From positions 56,336,290 through 56,400,289 of the forward strand of contig NC_065541.1 of assembly GCF_932294415.1 (NCBI RefSeq): DNA of 64,000 bases, read 5' to 3'. Below are positions 46,445 through 61,100 of this stretch, piece by piece. The notes below the pieces were generated by a model. That model saw only the letters and a program-made list of their open reading frames with translations. It had not been told where the DNA came from and did no database searches. This DNA comes from Quercus robur (lineage: Eukaryota > Streptophyta > Magnoliopsida > Fagales > Fagaceae). A program made the position numbers and the translations under genes. Position 1 is the stretch's first letter. Each line of letters begins with the position of its first letter.

Positions 46445-47869
46445 AGTATCAAAATTAACATTTTTAGTTCCATGTTTTATTATTTATATTAAACATCAAT
46501 ATTTTTCATTTTTATTATAATCTTTAAATTATTTCATCTATTATTATATTTTTTAAATTTGAATTATTAGATTTCTTTGCCATATATAATTTATATATTG
46601 GATTTAAAATAAATAAAAATAAAATATTTTGAAATTTAAGATATTATGAGACAATAAATAAATTTTTTTTTTTGTTGGCTAAGTAAGTGCATGAAGGGTA
46701 TATTAAACATTGTCTCATTCATTCACTTGTTATATATTTTACTTAAAAACACATCTAAAATTTGAAGAAAAGTACACCATACGTACAGACAATGTCTCTC
46801 ACTTACAAAAAATTTACAAACTATGGAAGTAGAAGTGGAAGTTGTTAACGGTAAATGATAGTCAATTAGTCACCCTCATGAATTAATAAAAAACCGCAAA
46901 TTCAAATGTTTTAAATAAATTTGTATATATAACATTTCTTAATCGATTGGGATGGTATTTTAACAAGTTTTAGCATTTTGATTGTTTAGCAAATTAGACT
47001 ATATTTTGTTAGAATGATGGAAAAGTGAGAGAATATTAGAAAAAAGTGAAAAAATAGAATTTTTGTTTTTGTTTTTTACCATGTGTGTTTATTAGGAAGA
47101 ACAAAACGAATGGTATGGTAGAACGTAAATTACTGTTATGCCCTTATTGCTGATTAATATAATGGGATAGAAAAAAAATCCTTTTAAATCTAAAACACAT
47201 TTTTCTTCCAATTTGGTTTGAGAGGATAAGTTTTGGTGTGTCATCCAAATTCCCAAACAACCGAATGAAAGAAAATTCTCACAATCCTCAATACTCCTAG
47301 TTCCTTCCATAATTTTTAATTTTCCATTTTTTCCGCCCAATCAAATGGATTGGAGAGTAAATAGTTATTTAAAATTATTTATTTATAACAAATTATAGAT
47401 TTTTTTATATAAATAAAAGTTCTCATTTTCAAATTGTTAAAAAAAATAAAAGAAAAAACTTTATGAAGGGTTGCTCAAAAACTTCTTTTTTTTTTTTTTT
47501 TTTTGCCTTTTCAGAAAATACTTTTATCACTTTTACTAAAGCTCTTTCTCTCGATGAGCTGGAAGAGGAAAGAACTAAACCCATTGTTTTTCGTTTAACT
47601 CATTTATTTATGTATAATTTTTAAATTATTTAAAGTATAATTATATTTTAATGAATTTTCATTAAAAAAAAGTAGTAAATATCAACCTTGCTTGGTAGGT
47701 AATCTGACACTCGGTATTAGTTGGGCCCAACCACGTGGCTTCAATAACCTAGCTTGTAAGCTATCTCCTATCTGACACTCGGTATTTGACACGTTTAGTT
47801 TCGGCACGTGCAATAGAACCTTTTTTTGTCATCCAAGGTTAATTTGTACGTAGCAGTTTGGTCGGTTCT

Positions 47870-48005
47870 TCTTCTTTTTTTTTTTTTCTTTTTTCTTTCT
47901 TTGGGTAAGCAGGTCGGTTCTTCTTTTTTCTTTCTTTGGGTAAGCAGGTCGGTTCTTCTTCTTTTTTTTCTTTTTTCTTTTTTGTGCCGAGCAGGTCGGT
48001 TCTTC
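47870..48005. repeat. CT-rich minisatellite (GCAGGTCGGTTCTTC)
   Basis: The phrase GGTCGGTTCTTC recurs four times, at about 47860, 47911, 47948 and 47993, separated by T/C-rich runs and CTTTGGGTAAGCA. Confidence 0.85.
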
Positions 48006-49734
48006 AATTATATATATATATAGTTATTATTATATAAAAAAAAAATATATATATATATAGTTATTATAATCAGAATTGTTTATTCAGGAACTATGAACTC
48101 TGAACTAGTTCCATCTCAAAAAAAAAAAAAAAAACTCTGAACTAGTTCATAGTATAGTTCAGACTTATTCAAATGTTTTAATGTTAAAATTCTATTATAT
48201 ATTCTGAATGAATTATAAAGATGATTCTGAAAAAACAAAATAATGAATTATAAAGATTAAAATACATAAAAATTTGTGGTTAGGATGGCCATAAATATTA
48301 CTATATCTTAAAAGATAAGGGTTACATAGAATATTCTACTTGATTGATTCAAATTTCATTTAGAAAAGAAAAAAACGTGGTTCAAATTTCGTGTAAGGGA
48401 AATTTGATTTGGCAACATTTCTCAGGTTCCAGACTTTTCATATTTTTATGTGGATTTGGAAACTTATTTCTTTTTAATCCATACTTTTAACACTGAATTT
48501 GGCTACAGTAATTGAATCATTTCTTTCAAGAAAGACAAGCATAATAACTTATTCATAAATAAAATAAAAACTTATAAGCATCTGTTTCAAGTTTCTACAA
48601 CTTTCAAATGGGACTCGGTTCAATGCAACAATCATAACAATTTTTGTTCTAAGATGACCTTGTAAGCGATTGATGTTAACAACCATCTGCTGCATGACTT
48701 GCCTTTATTTAGTCCAAAAGCTTATCAAATATCAGTACCTTATTTGTTCTTTCTTATCCTCACAAAAGATTTTCCTTTTTACTTTGTGTACAACTTAAAT
48801 AAATAAATAAATAACTAATATGTGATTTCAATGTGTTGCATTTAGAAAATTGAAAGAAAAATTAAGATTATAAAGTATCAACATATACCAAAGTTCTTGC
48901 ACTTATGTAACCTTTTTTAGGACTAAATCATAAACTACACAATCAAAACTTGACCTGTTTTCATTTTCATCCTTATAGTTTCAATTTTAATTTTTTTTTT
49001 TTTTGTTTTAATTTCAAATATTAAGTATTAACTGTCATTCCATTTTCCATGTGGTCGTTTTGTCCACTTTGAATCTTTGATCCAATAAGTTGCTGTTAAG
49101 GTCATGAAACAACGTAATCTCTATTACTCATTCAATATAATACAAATTCACATGTGTGAAACTGTTTTACTAGTTTAATATTTGTCAAACTCAAAATTTA
49201 GTCGTGTGTGTTTATATATAGCCATTTTAAGAATAACAAAAAATACAAGAAAAGGAAACGAGTGAGAATATGTTCCCTCGGCTTTTATTGTACGAAGTTC
49301 TACGAACTATTGATGCTCAACTGGGTCCTCCTATAAGAGATATTTTCTTGATCATGGATATTATTCTTCTTTGTATGATAAGCAACGTACATATATCTAC
49401 TATACAAGTCATGTCAATGATATTTTTCCCGATAGGACTATATTTTGCTCGATAGCTTCATCATTGCACGTTGGTCCTTTCTAACGACGGCACACCTATC
49501 TCTTTTACTTTAATTTTTATATATAACACCTTAATGTGATATATTTTTTTTTTATGGGCCATGTACTTGTAGGGTGTATAATTATTGTTTTTTGTTTTAG
49601 GTAAAATTTTTAATTACTTGTCTGGGCTTCATTCATGTTAAATGGAGATCATGCTCTTGTCGATTGCTGTGTCTTTTAGCAGCTCTTATGGAATATTTTG
49701 GCATCGGAAATTGAAAGGGTACTCATGTGAGGAA

Positions 49735-50024
49735 TGTTAGGTTACACGTGTGAGTGAAGTCCCACATTGAATAAAGTTGAGAAGAATGAGTGATTAATAT
49801 AACATAATTGAACACATATCCATTGGGTTTAGACCTTTTGGGTTAAAGTATGTCTCTATATGTTATATTAATTATTCAAGGAAGCTCTCCAAGATGTTTA
49901 TTTCTCCAACAAGTGGTATCAGAGCCCATGGTGGTGTGCGGTGAAGGTGGTGAGGTGTTCATGGTCCCTACCCAGCGGGGACTGAGAAAGCCTAGACGGC
50001 CCACACACAAAGATCCTGAAAAAG

Positions 50025-50072
<48 letters not shown>

Positions 50073-50461
50073 CAACAAATGAATATTGCTAATGGTGCTA
50101 AATAATGGTGTGATGCAAGGTTCCCATGGATGTGCGTGCGGGGTTGACACGTGGTTCCCATAAATGACGTACGAGAGACCCATGGATGATGCATTGATGA
50201 AGTGAAAGGCCCATTAGGCAAGGGGGAGTGAAAAGGACTTGTTTATGGCCCATAGAGAGGCAGACTCACACGTGAGGGGGAGATTGTTTGATTACACGTG
50301 TGAGTGAAGTCCCACATTGAATAAAGATGAGAAGAATAAGTGATTAATATAACATAATTGAGCACATACCCATTGGGCTTAGGCCTTTTAGGTTAAAGTG
50401 TGTCTCTATATGTTATATTAATTATTTAAGGAAACTCCCCAAGATTTTTATTTCTCCAACA
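49735..50461. mobile_element. TRIM (miniature LTR retrotransposon)
   Basis: Terminal repeats 49735-49911 and 50285-50461 (177 bp each, TG...CA, about 92% identical by eye) with the 5-bp duplication AGGAA (49730-49734 and 50462-50466). A PBS for initiator Met tRNA, TGGTATCAGAGCC, starts at 49914, and a G-rich polypurine tract precedes the right LTR. The interior (about 370 bp) includes a long A run at about 50030-50070 and encodes no protein. It is non-autonomous and of moderate age. Confidence 0.92.
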
Positions 50462-50629
50462 AGGAACACAACAAAAATTCATAATATTCTTAAATTAGTG
50501 TACCATCCCATACATGGGTCATTAAAAAAAATAATTGTAGACCATGGTGCGTTCATGTGTGAGGTGGACTAATTTAGGAATGTAGCTAGTGTGTCTTTAT
50601 TTTATTAAAATTTGAATATATATCATCAT

Positions 50630-50774
50630 GTACCCTTGACGTGATGATCACTGCATAATTAGAAGTTCTTGTAGGATTGAGGGATAAGGGTTGAGATTCA
50701 AGTCTTAAGGAGGAAACTTCACATACATATACACTTAGATTAAATTAGAGTAAGATTTCTATCTCATATATAAT
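50630..50774 (+). mobile_element. SINE adjacent to the gypsy insertion
   Basis: B-box-like GGTTGAGATTCAAGTC, then AACTTCACATACATATACAC, TTAGATTAAATTAGAGTAAG and TTCTATCTCATATATAAT. The A box is decayed. The gypsy element inserted directly at its 3' end (target ATAAT). Confidence 0.5.
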
Positions 50775-51960
50775 TGTGCGCGCCAAAAATGAGGCTGATG
50801 GGCTGGGTCTCACTTGGGCTCACAATCTATTTGTGATGTGGGCTTTGAATTTCCTAACTTGGGTAGTTCCGAACACAAAGACCCAACAAGGCAACTTCTC
50901 CTTAGGAGTTCCCCTATTCCCACTGCTGTTATTCTCATGTTGCTCTCTTGCTCCTATTCTCAGTTTTCTCTAGAACCTTTCAACAACCCCCTCTTCTCCC
51001 TTATCTTCTCATATTTATAGCCCAATAGTTAGTGGGGAGTTATGATTACTCTTGTGGTTAGTGGTAAGGGAGGTCCAATGTCATTATTGCTAAGTGGATG
51101 TTTAGTTAGGAGTGGGGTGTGGTGAGAGTGGCATTGGAACGCTCCCCATTTCAGAAGGGATGTTCGGCAGAGGTTTTTCCCAAGGCGATATCGGTGTAAT
51201 CGAGGTATAGTATCCCCGAGCAATCATGCTCCGGTTCGAGGTGTACCTTGCCGAGCAAATCCTAGGTTACAAGCTACTATGAACATGCATTATAGTGGTT
51301 CGCTCAACAAGTTTTAGGCCAGGCGTAATGTCATAAGGCTGGAGCCCATGGCCTTGGTAGGCCTAGGGTCTAGTTTTGGGCAAGAGGGTTGGGCCCGTGG
51401 GCCGTACCGTAAAGTTGGAGTTCAAGGCCCAAATGGGTCTGGGGGTCCTATGTCGTACATTAGCCCCTCCCCCCCCCCCCTTGATTCGTGCTTGGTCTTT
51501 AGGGACGAATCAAGGAATTCAAGAGGCAATAACTATCTGAGAAGCTCAATGGGTAGATATTGGATGGTTGAGAAACCCATTAATGCGCCCTCAAAAGGCG
51601 CGTTGCATCTGACTGTTGGTTCAGCCGTCATCATTGTCTGATGATTCGTGAACCGAGGCGGCACACGTGTGGCAGTTAAGATGGGGATTCGTAGGGTTTC
51701 CCGCTTCCCAATTATTAAATGCCATTTATTCCTCCTTTGGCCCCTATAAATAGCCATCTCTAAGCCTCTCCTTCTCTTTTGCATTCCTCATTCTTCAAAC
51801 TTTCACTCTGCCAAGCATACACTCTTTGTGCATTCATCTTCCAGCCCAAAACATCCTTCCTCCCTAGAGCCCGCAGTAAGTTCCCTATTCCTTTCCTTCT
51901 ATTCGTTCTATTTCTTTCTGTTCTTTCGTAATCATAGTTCTAGGAATCCTAGCTTAGAGA

Positions 51961-54178
51961 ATGGGCTACTCTCATCTCCTTTCCTTAGAAGCCGTTCTGG
52001 CTACCTTTAGGGCTGCCTACAACATCCTTGAGGATGTTGATATCGCCTACTGTCACAAGGGCGATATTGACATCCAAAGGCATCGTGGTGTAAATACAGT
52101 TTTCTTTCCCTTGATAGTAATTCTTGAGAGTGGGATTAGGTTCCCCATTGACCCCCTTGTCATAGGTACCCTTAGATTTTACGGTTTATGTCCCAACCAA
52201 CTCCCCCTAACTTTTATCAAGTGGTGAGTTGTGTCAGTAGGTTGAACCAGTTGTTCGGGTTGCAACTGAATTACCATGACATCAATTTCATGTATAGTTT
52301 GTGTGGCAATATCGATTCAGATTATTACTTAAAAACCAGAGACATGAAGGTACAGCTCATTTCATGCTTGCCTGACTCAAATAGGAACTCAGTTGGAGAG
52401 TTTGTACGGGTGAGTGGCAATTAGTTTGCCGAGGAGCTCCCCTGCGCGTTCTTACCGCGTGATGTTGGTCAATTCCGAACATACTTTATTAATTTGATTT
52501 TATTAATTTATTAATTTTGATTTGATCAAGTAATTACTAACCAGTTTTTGTGCTGCTTCCATGCAGAGAGCAAAAGGTTTAAGAAGGATCTTAGAGTAGT
52601 GCATATTCGGGATCTAAATTTTGTGCTTAGGTCAAAAAATTTTGTACATTGGGACGGACAATTCCGAGCGTTCCATTTAATCCTTGGCGTTGATCCCGTG
52701 TATTCCACTTGGTAAGCATTCAGCCAAGCTTTGTTAGTTAACAGTCCCCTCTTTTCATACATTGACGTATGGCATGCGAATTTCCTTCCTCCAAAGTTTA
52801 CAATAGGCGAAGCTCGTGACCTTGGTCCACGGTACACTTGTTCGGACGAACTTGCACCTATACAGGACTAGTCGGTTGAACGCGTGTCTCGATGCCGCCG
52901 AGAATAGGCATACGTGCCGATTCAGCTGGAAGCCCCCGCTCAACCCGAGGTCCAAGTAGAGCCCAAGGCTCCTTTTAAACTCAAGGCTCCTGATCAGGCA
53001 GTAGAGGAAGCAGCCGTTAAATTAGTTAGCTCTTTAGAAACTGAATCCGATATGGTGACGAGAAGGGCGATGACGATCAGCCGTTTTATACCCGAGGCCT
53101 GACCAACTGCGTAGCAGCAAGAACCCCAAGGTCAGGTCCAAACTCCCCCTCTTCCTCCTCCTTCCGGCCGCTCCCAGAAGAGACAACGTACAACCGAACA
53201 AACTCCTACTAGCTCAAGTGACACACCAACTGGGACTCCCCCCCGACCATCAAGATGACAGCCTTCGTTCCAATTGGATGGCAAACCTCTTCCCACGACT
53301 GCGAGTGTACGGGTGTGGGAAAAGGCTGAAAGGGGTCGTGTTGCCTAAATTTTGGTGTGCGGTCTCTTGTTGCCCAAGGACTTGCACACTTTCAAGGATG
53401 GGACGGACGAGTCACTGGGCAGGCAGTTGCAATGGCATACCATTGCAATAATCTCTTGTCCCCTGGTTCTCTACTGGCTTTTACACACATTGTTTTTGTT
53501 GTACTTATCATTATTTATTTTTGTTGTACTTTTCATTGTTTGTTTCATCAGGCCGCTCAACTAACTCACGTCCTTGATGGGCGGCTGAAGAAGCTGGCCG
53601 AGGATGCCGAGTAGGAGAAGGCTCTTAAATATGTGGTCGAGGAAACTGCTAAAGAGAAAACCAAAGCTGCCGCGACCGCGGAAAAGAAGGTTGCTGCATC
53701 CAAGAAGGCCCAAGTGTCAGTGGAGAAGAAGTCCTCGGAGTTGGAGGCTAAGCTGGGAGAAACCGAGCTAAGACTAGCAGAGGCTGTGAGCTTAAACACT
53801 GCGCAAGCCAAGGAGTTGGCTAACTTGAAGGCAAGTTTGAAGGCTTGCGAAAATAAATGGTATAATGAGGGATTCGCTGATGCGAAAAACTCGGTAGAGC
53901 TGGTCATCCAGGAAGCTCGAAAGCTCGCCTTTAAGGAGGGTTGGTTGGCTGCCCTGCAAGCTCTGGGGGTCCTTGAGGACTCTCCTTTAAGAAACCCCAA
54001 CCAAATCCCTTTCCCGGGCCCTTCTACTACTGCACAGAACCCTCCCGGTGCCATTAACGAGGAAGAGACTACTAGCATAAGGGAGTTGGTGGAGGCAATT
54101 AACTCCCACGTGGAGCCGATTAACCTGGAAGCCACCAGAAACCCCCATGCTGGTGATCAGCCTAGTGGGAATGTTTAG
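51961..54178 (+). pseudogene. Antisense extra ORF (aORF) of the gypsy element
   Basis: Starts MGYSHLLSLEAVLATFRAAY. An N-terminal part resembles the transposase_28/PMD-like plant transposon proteins (IRFPIDPLVIGTLRFYGLCP). A long Lys/Glu/Ala-rich coiled coil forms the C-terminal part (about 53600-54000). Known: Tat-lineage elements often carry such an ORF opposite to gag-pol. It is broken in this copy. Confidence 0.7.
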
Positions 54179-54669
54179 TTGCCTCTTGCAGCCCAGCAGC
54201 CTCCTGAGGATGTTGCCCAATTCCAGTCCGCAGACCCTTCAACTTGATTTCCAAACTCAATTTCTACTTTTTATTCTTCTTTAGCTTAAGTAACTTCTTT
54301 ATTCAGCTCACCTACATCACCGGGTTGTGGTGATGGAACAATTATTTTTTCGGGTTTAATTTTCCTATTGTCACCGGGCTGTGGTGACAAAACATTGTTT
54401 TAACCTTTATTTGCTTGCTTTAGTCACGTTTACAAATGTTTGTTGCTATCTTTCTTATCGTGTTCTTCAATTGTCTTTCTATTTTATAAATATGTAGGTG
54501 TTCCAAATGACCGGGTGGTTTAACCCCGTGATTGAAACTACTTTCTCAACTCGTTAAAAGTCAGGTAATTGCCAGCCATTCATGGTGGCCCGGACCAGCA
54601 TGGACGGGATCACTTGTATCTAGAAAGAATTGGCTCCTCGGCGGTAATAATCTAATTTGATATACGTTG

Positions 54670-55170
54670 ATAGTTTTTGAGAAAAGTTTCCCACCTGCTT
54701 GGTGATGAAAATTGAATTGAGGGTAGGTTTCTGTCCTTAGAATAATTTCAGAGCAAGGTTTCCACTTGCTCGGTGGTGAAAATCAAACCGAGGACAGGTT
54801 TCTGTTAGAATAATTTTAGTACAAGGTTTCCACCTGTTCGGTGATGAAAATCGAAATCGAGGACAGGTTTCTGTCCTTAGAATAATTTTAGTGTAAGGTT
54901 TCCACCTACTCGGTGATAAAAATCGAACTAAGGATCTGTCCTTAGAATAATTTTAGTACAAGGTTTCCACTTGCTCGGTGATAAAAATCGAACCGAGGAT
55001 AGATTTCTATCCTTAGAATAATTTTAGTACAAGGTTTCCACCTGCTCAGTGATGAAAATCGAACCGAGGACAAGTTTCTATCAGAATAATTTTAGTACAA
55101 GGTTTCCACCTACTCGATGATGAAAATCGAACCGAGGACAGGTTTCTATCATTGGGAGAATTTAATACAA
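54670..55170. repeat. ~85-bp minisatellite inside the gypsy element
   Basis: Six to seven units contain AAGGTTTCCACCTGCTCGG, TGATGAAAATCGAACCGAGG and ACAGGTTTCTGTCCTTAG followed by AATAATTTTAGTAC. It lies between the antisense ORF and the end of pol, a usual place for tandem repeats in Tat elements. Confidence 0.88.
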
Positions 55171-58100
55171 GATTTCCCGTGTGCATCCACCTGAATTTAC
55201 TGAGTTAACAACGATAAAATCATAAGTAATGATGCACCTGCACGGATAAATATTATTATCATATTAGCTAACAAAATGTACATTTAAGATATTATTGAAT
55301 TCACACCCCAATGTATAGATGATTAGTGATAGAACTTTTTCAGATTATGAACATTCCAAGGTCGGGGAAGCAGTCTTTCGTTTAAGTCCTCCAAATAGTA
55401 CGCTCCTGCACCCGCAATGGCAGTAACCTTGTAGGGCCCTTCCTAGGCTGAGGCCAGCTTCCCGGCATTCGTATTCTGCATATTTCCTACTGCTTTCCGT
55501 AGCACCAAGTCCCCAGCACTGAATTCCCTTGTCTTTACGCTCCGGTTATATTGCCGGGCAAGTTTTTGTTGATACTCCGCTAGCCGTATAGTCGCGGCTT
55601 CCCGGTATTCTTCCAGCAAATCCAAACGTTCTACTAGCAATCTATCATTCTGGGAGGGGACAAATCCACCAACCCGTGCACTGCATAAATTTACCTTGGC
55701 CGGTATTACAGATTCTGCTCCATACGTAAGAGAGAACGAAGTTTCCCCAGTAGACCTTCTAGGAGTTGTCCGGTATGCCCATAAAACGTAGGGCAGCTCC
55801 TTGGCCCACCTACCTTTTGCACCATCTAACCTTTATTCAATCCGTTCACGATTGCCTTGTTGGTGGCTTCTACTTGGCCATTACTTTGAGGATATACCAG
55901 GGTAGAGTACTTGTCCTTGAGACCAAGACCGCTGCAAAACTCACGAAAGGCTCTACTATCGAATTACAATCCATTATTAGACATAAGAGAATCTGGCACC
56001 CCAACCCTTTTGACTATATTCTTCCATATGAACTTTTTAACATCCACATCCCAAGTATTGGCTAACACCTCAGCCTCCACCCATTTGGTGAAGTAATTAA
56101 CAGCTACCAATACAAACTTCCCATTACCCATGGCCAAGGGAAATGGGTCGAGAATATCCAGCCCCCACTGTACAAAAGGCCAAGCGCTGCTTACCGGGTT
56201 CAGATGGCTTGCCGGTTGGTGGATCAAGGGGGCATGTTTTTGGTATCGTTCACATTTCCATACATACTTGGCCGCATCCTTTTGCATCTAAGGCCACCAG
56301 AACCCCTTAGTCATTGCTCGGTGTGCTAATGAGCGTCCACCCACATGACTGCCACACACCTTATCATGTAGCTCGACCAAGAGCTCATTAACTTTCACCA
56401 GGTGCAAGCACAAAAGGTACAGTCCCCCAAAAGACCTCTGGTACAGCTTATGATCTGCGGACATCCAGTACCAAACAGCTACTTAGTGAACTCTGCTAGC
56501 TTCCTTCTCATCATCCGAGACTCAATCCTCGGCTAGGAAGTCAATGATCGGGTCCATCCAACATGGCTCGGTTGTCAAAATCACATCCACCCCCACACCA
56601 ACCATTGCATTGATGCTCGGCTCCGCTATGAGCTCCACCTTGATTAACTGAGGCACATCCTCTGTCATTAATGATGCCAACGTGGTTAGTCAGCATGTCT
56701 GTTCTATCCCCGAGGCACTTAGGCCAACTTTGCCATACAAAACTTATTCATGACCTGCTTTACCACCTGTAAGTACCCTTTCATTCAAGAGTCCCGAGCA
56801 TCAAAACTGCCCTACACCTAGCTAACCACCAGTCAAGAATCTGAATAAATCTCTACATCCTGGGCGCCCATACCCAAAACGGTTCTTAATCCGGCAAGTA
56901 AGGTCTCGTATTCAGCTTCGTTGTTAGAGGCCCTAAACCTTAACCTAAAAGAATGCTCCAGCCGTATTCCTTCTGGGGTGATAATGATAATCCCAGTACC
57001 AGCCCCCATAGCACTTGAGGCACCGACCACAAATACCTTCCACAGGCGACATTCCACTTGACAAACCATCTCCGCTTCGTTCTTAGGAGAAAACTCTGCA
57101 ACGAAGTCGGCAAGAACTTGGCTCTTCACTGAACTTCTTGGTCTGTACCTTATGTCGAAGGATCCTAGCCGGATCGCTTATTTAGCTATCCAGCCCGTAA
57201 AGTCGAATCTTTTCAACAACAACTACAATGAGTACTCGGTCAAGACATAGATGGTATGAGCTTGAAAATAGTGAGACAACTTCCTTGTAGCGTGCACTAG
57301 CGCTAGCACCAACTTCTCTAAGGGTAAATATCTTGTCTCGGCATCAACCTAGGTCTTACTGATGTAATACACAGGTTGCTGAACTTTTTGATCCCTTAAA
57401 AGCACGGCTCTCACAGCATGATTAGACACCGAGAGGTACATGAATAGGTCTTCCCCAGCCTCCGGTGTCGTTAACATGGGTGCCTGCATTAAATACTCCT
57501 TCAAATCCTGGAAGGCTCTTTCACATTTCTCATTCCACCTGAACCCCTTCCATTTCTTCAAAAGTTGGTAGAATGGACAGCAACGATCAGCAAACTTTGA
57601 GATGAACTGATTAAGAGCAGCTAACATTCCGGTCAACACCTGCACTTCCTTCAGATTGCCCAACGACTTGAGGTGCTATATGGCTTCAATCTGATCGGGG
57701 TTGACCTCTATCCCACGATTAGTGATCAAGTAACCTAAGAACTTGCCAGCCCTCACCCCAAAAGCACACTTGTCCGCGTTCAGGCGCAACTTATGTTGCT
57801 GAAACACTTCAAATACCCCCTGGAGATCCTCTATATGCCGAGTCTCTTGTTTACTTTTTACCACCATGTCGTCAATGTACACCTCAACTGTGCGCCCAAT
57901 CTTGTCCCAAAACATCCTGGTCATCATTCGTTAATACATTGCCCCGGCATTCTTTAACCCGAAAGGCATCACGGTGTAATGGTAGTTCGCATCAGGGGAG
58001 ATGAATGCCGTCTTCTCCTGGTCCTCAGTAGCTAGGGTGATCTAATGGTAACCCTGAAAGGCGTCCAGGAAACTCATCCTCAGGTGCCCATAGGTGGCAT

Positions 58101-61100
58101 TGACCAATTGATCTATCTTCACATAGGGAACGGGTCCTTCGAGCATGCTCGGTTCAAATCCATAAAATCTACGCAAACTCTCCATTTGCCATTCTTCTTC
58201 TTGACCACCACAGTGTTCGCCAATCATTCCGAGAAGAAGATTTCCTTTATCGCCCCGGCCTCTTTTAATCGCCCTACCTCCTGTCTCATTGCCTCAATGT
58301 GTTCCTTAGATGACCTTCTCGGCTTCTACTTATTTGGAGGAAATGCCTGGTCTACGTTAAGCTTGTGAACGATGAACCCGGGATCAACCTCGGGCACCTC
58401 ATACGGGTTCCAAGCAAACATATCCATGTTCTGTATAAGAAAGAACAACGTTTCTACCCTATCCCCCTCCCTCATGCTTGCCCCTATCTGAAAATACCGG
58501 TAAACATATCTTTACCCTAATTAATTCCTCGGCATAACTAGCCCTCATTCCCTCTCGAGGCTCCTGTGATTGCTATAAAGGGACCTTCTTGGTGGTTTTC
58601 GTCTGCTTAGCCTGCTTATGCTTCCAATCGATTGTGGTCACCAAGCAGTGTCTGGCCGCTTGCTGACTTCCCCTTACTACAACAATGCCCTGCTTGGTGC
58701 GGAATTTAACATTCACATGCAAGGTGGAGGGGACTGCCCCCATCGCATGGATCCAAGGCCTACCCAGAATGGCAGTATATGGAGAAAACGAAGCGACAAC
58801 TATAAAAGCCACTGTTACCTCATTTCCTTCCATGTTTACTAGAAGTGATATTTACCCCTCGGGAATCACTACTTGGCCATCAAACCCGACCAGGGGCGTA
58901 TCGTATTTTGAGAGGTCCTCCTTCTTTAGTTTGAGCCCTTTGAATAGATCCGGATACATCACTTCGACCCCACTTCCTTGGTCTACCATTACCCTCTTCA
59001 CTATGAAACCGTTTATTCAGGCCGTTACCACCAACGCATCATCATGTGGCTAAATTGTTCTTTCCAAATCATCATCATTGAAAACGATAGGCTCCTGACC
59101 AACCTTCATCTTCTTCTCGGGTGGTTGTTCACCCGAGCAATTTCCTACGGGTGCTACGGACAACACTCCTCTGCTCCCGGTCACCGTAGTACCCTTCGGG
59201 GCGGCATGGATGACTTCAATAACTCCCAATGGAAGGGGGAGAGGGTTCCTTCTTTGTTGAGCCCTTTGCCCGGTGCCTCGATTCCTTGAATCCATCACAA
59301 ACTCCTTCAGATATCTCGCCTTCACCAACTATCCTAAATGGTCCTTTACACCCGGCATTGCTTGGTGGTATGCCTTTTATCCCTGTGATAGGTACAGTAC
59401 AAATTCTGGTTTCTCCTAGACAAGTCACCCCCCATCTTGTTCAGCCATCTAAAATACGGCTCATTCTTGATACGGTCTATAATTCTGTGTACTGGCTCCT
59501 TAAACGTCATGTTCACCTCCCTTAGTTGCAACTTAGGCCCTTGCATCCTTAAATCCCTTCGGGGCCTTAGCTAAAACCTACTCTGCCGAGGACAATTCAC
59601 TATCGGGGCCTTACCTTTACTCTGCAGCCGATCATCCTCCAAGCGTTTGTACTCCTCAATACGCCTCATGAGCTGCCTCATATCCTCGGGAGGCTTCCTT
59701 GTCAGTGACTCCCATAGCTCGGAGTCCTCAAGCAGCCCCATCCTAAAAGTGCTCGCAGCGATCTTCTCGTTACCCCCACCGATCTCATTGTATAGCTCCT
59801 AATACCGACTGGCATAACTACGAAGGGTTTCTCCAACCCTCATCTTCATAGATAGTAATGCATCCACTAGTTGTGGTACCCTGCTAAAAGTTACAAACTG
59901 AACACCAAATTCTTGGATCAACTAGGTGAAACTGTGAATTGAACCCTTTCATAACCCATTAAATCATCTCGAAGCAGTGGGCCCAAGGTTTGAGGGAAAT
60001 ACCTTACACATCAGCGCGTCATTGTGAGTATGCAGAGACATCATCTGGATATAATGGTTGACGTGCTCTACTTGGTCCGTTTTCCCATCGTAGGAATTGA
60101 ACAGTGGGCGCGTAAATCTACTCGGCATTTAGGCCCGTTCAATGTCGTTCGAGAACGGCAACCAAGTAGCTTTGTGTAAGGTGCAGCTCATAGCATCCAT
60201 GGCGGCGTTACGGGGCCGTCATTCTTCTGGGGAATCTGAACCCCAGTCTGCATACTCCCGTGAACATGAATGGTCCCGATGTTGACGAGATTCCCGTGAA
60301 TGTGAATGGTCCCGATGTCGACGGGATTCCTATGAATGGGAACGATCTCGACGTCGACGGGAACTAGACCGACTAGACCCTGCCCCATGATGATTTTCCC
60401 TATTATTAGATCTCCCTTCTCGGTTATCTTAGTCCCTTCTCTGGTGCCCACCCCTTGCTTCCAACTCCAGGTCTCTCATCAATCTACGTAACCGCTTAAG
60501 TTACTCGTCTCTCTCGTCAAATTGCTCGTACCTTGAAGCACCCGAAATTGTTCGATGGGTTTGGTACGACCCTTCTCCGAGGCCAAACTACTCTTCTTCT
60601 TGTTCACGATTCCTATCTTCAAACCTTTTATGCCTCTGCTCTCGCCAGGTGGATCCCCGAGAAGATCCCACTGAACTACTTTCGGCATAACTCCCTGAGC
60701 ATCTTTCAGACATTTTCTCGAGCGTGAGTCTCAGTTGAACCACAGCTTTGTAGGAGATTCCCACCGATGGAGCCAATTGTGTGCGCTAAAAATGAGGTTG
60801 ATGGGCTGGTCCTCACTTGGGCTCACAATCTATTTGTGATGTGAGATTTGGATTTCCTAACTTGGGTAACTCCCAACATAGAGATCCAACGAAGCAACTT
60901 CTCCTTAGGAGTTCCCCTACTCCCACTACTGTTATTCTTCTGTTGCTCTCTTGCTCCTATTCTCAGTTTTCCCTAGAACCTTTCAACAACCCCCTCTTCT
61001 CCCTTATTTTCTCATATTTATAGCCTAATAGTTAGTAGGGAGTTATGATTACTCTTGCGGTTAGTGGTAGGTGAGGTCCAATGTCGTTATTGCTAAGTGG

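Larger units (their letters stand above)
45429..49729. other. Intergenic, AT-rich, simple and tandem repeats
   Basis: Contains the ACR10 promoter (CT/T-rich near 45440-45490), a tandem 81-bp duplication at 46283-46444, and three to four copies of a unit of about 40 bp ending GCAGGTCGGTTCTTC at 47870-48005. The rest is low-complexity AT. A 61-codon frame at 49270-49455 is hydrophobic but unlike any family I know. No RNA gene is seen. Confidence 0.5.

Noticed and set aside
49270-49455. 61-codon hydrophobic frame
   Set aside because: It has a possible membrane segment but no recognisable homologue, no ribosome context that can be judged, and no neighbours; chance is likely.
54670-55170. CRISPR-like regular array
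   Set aside because: The units are contiguous, with no unique spacers, and lie within an LTR element in a plant genome; this is a minisatellite.
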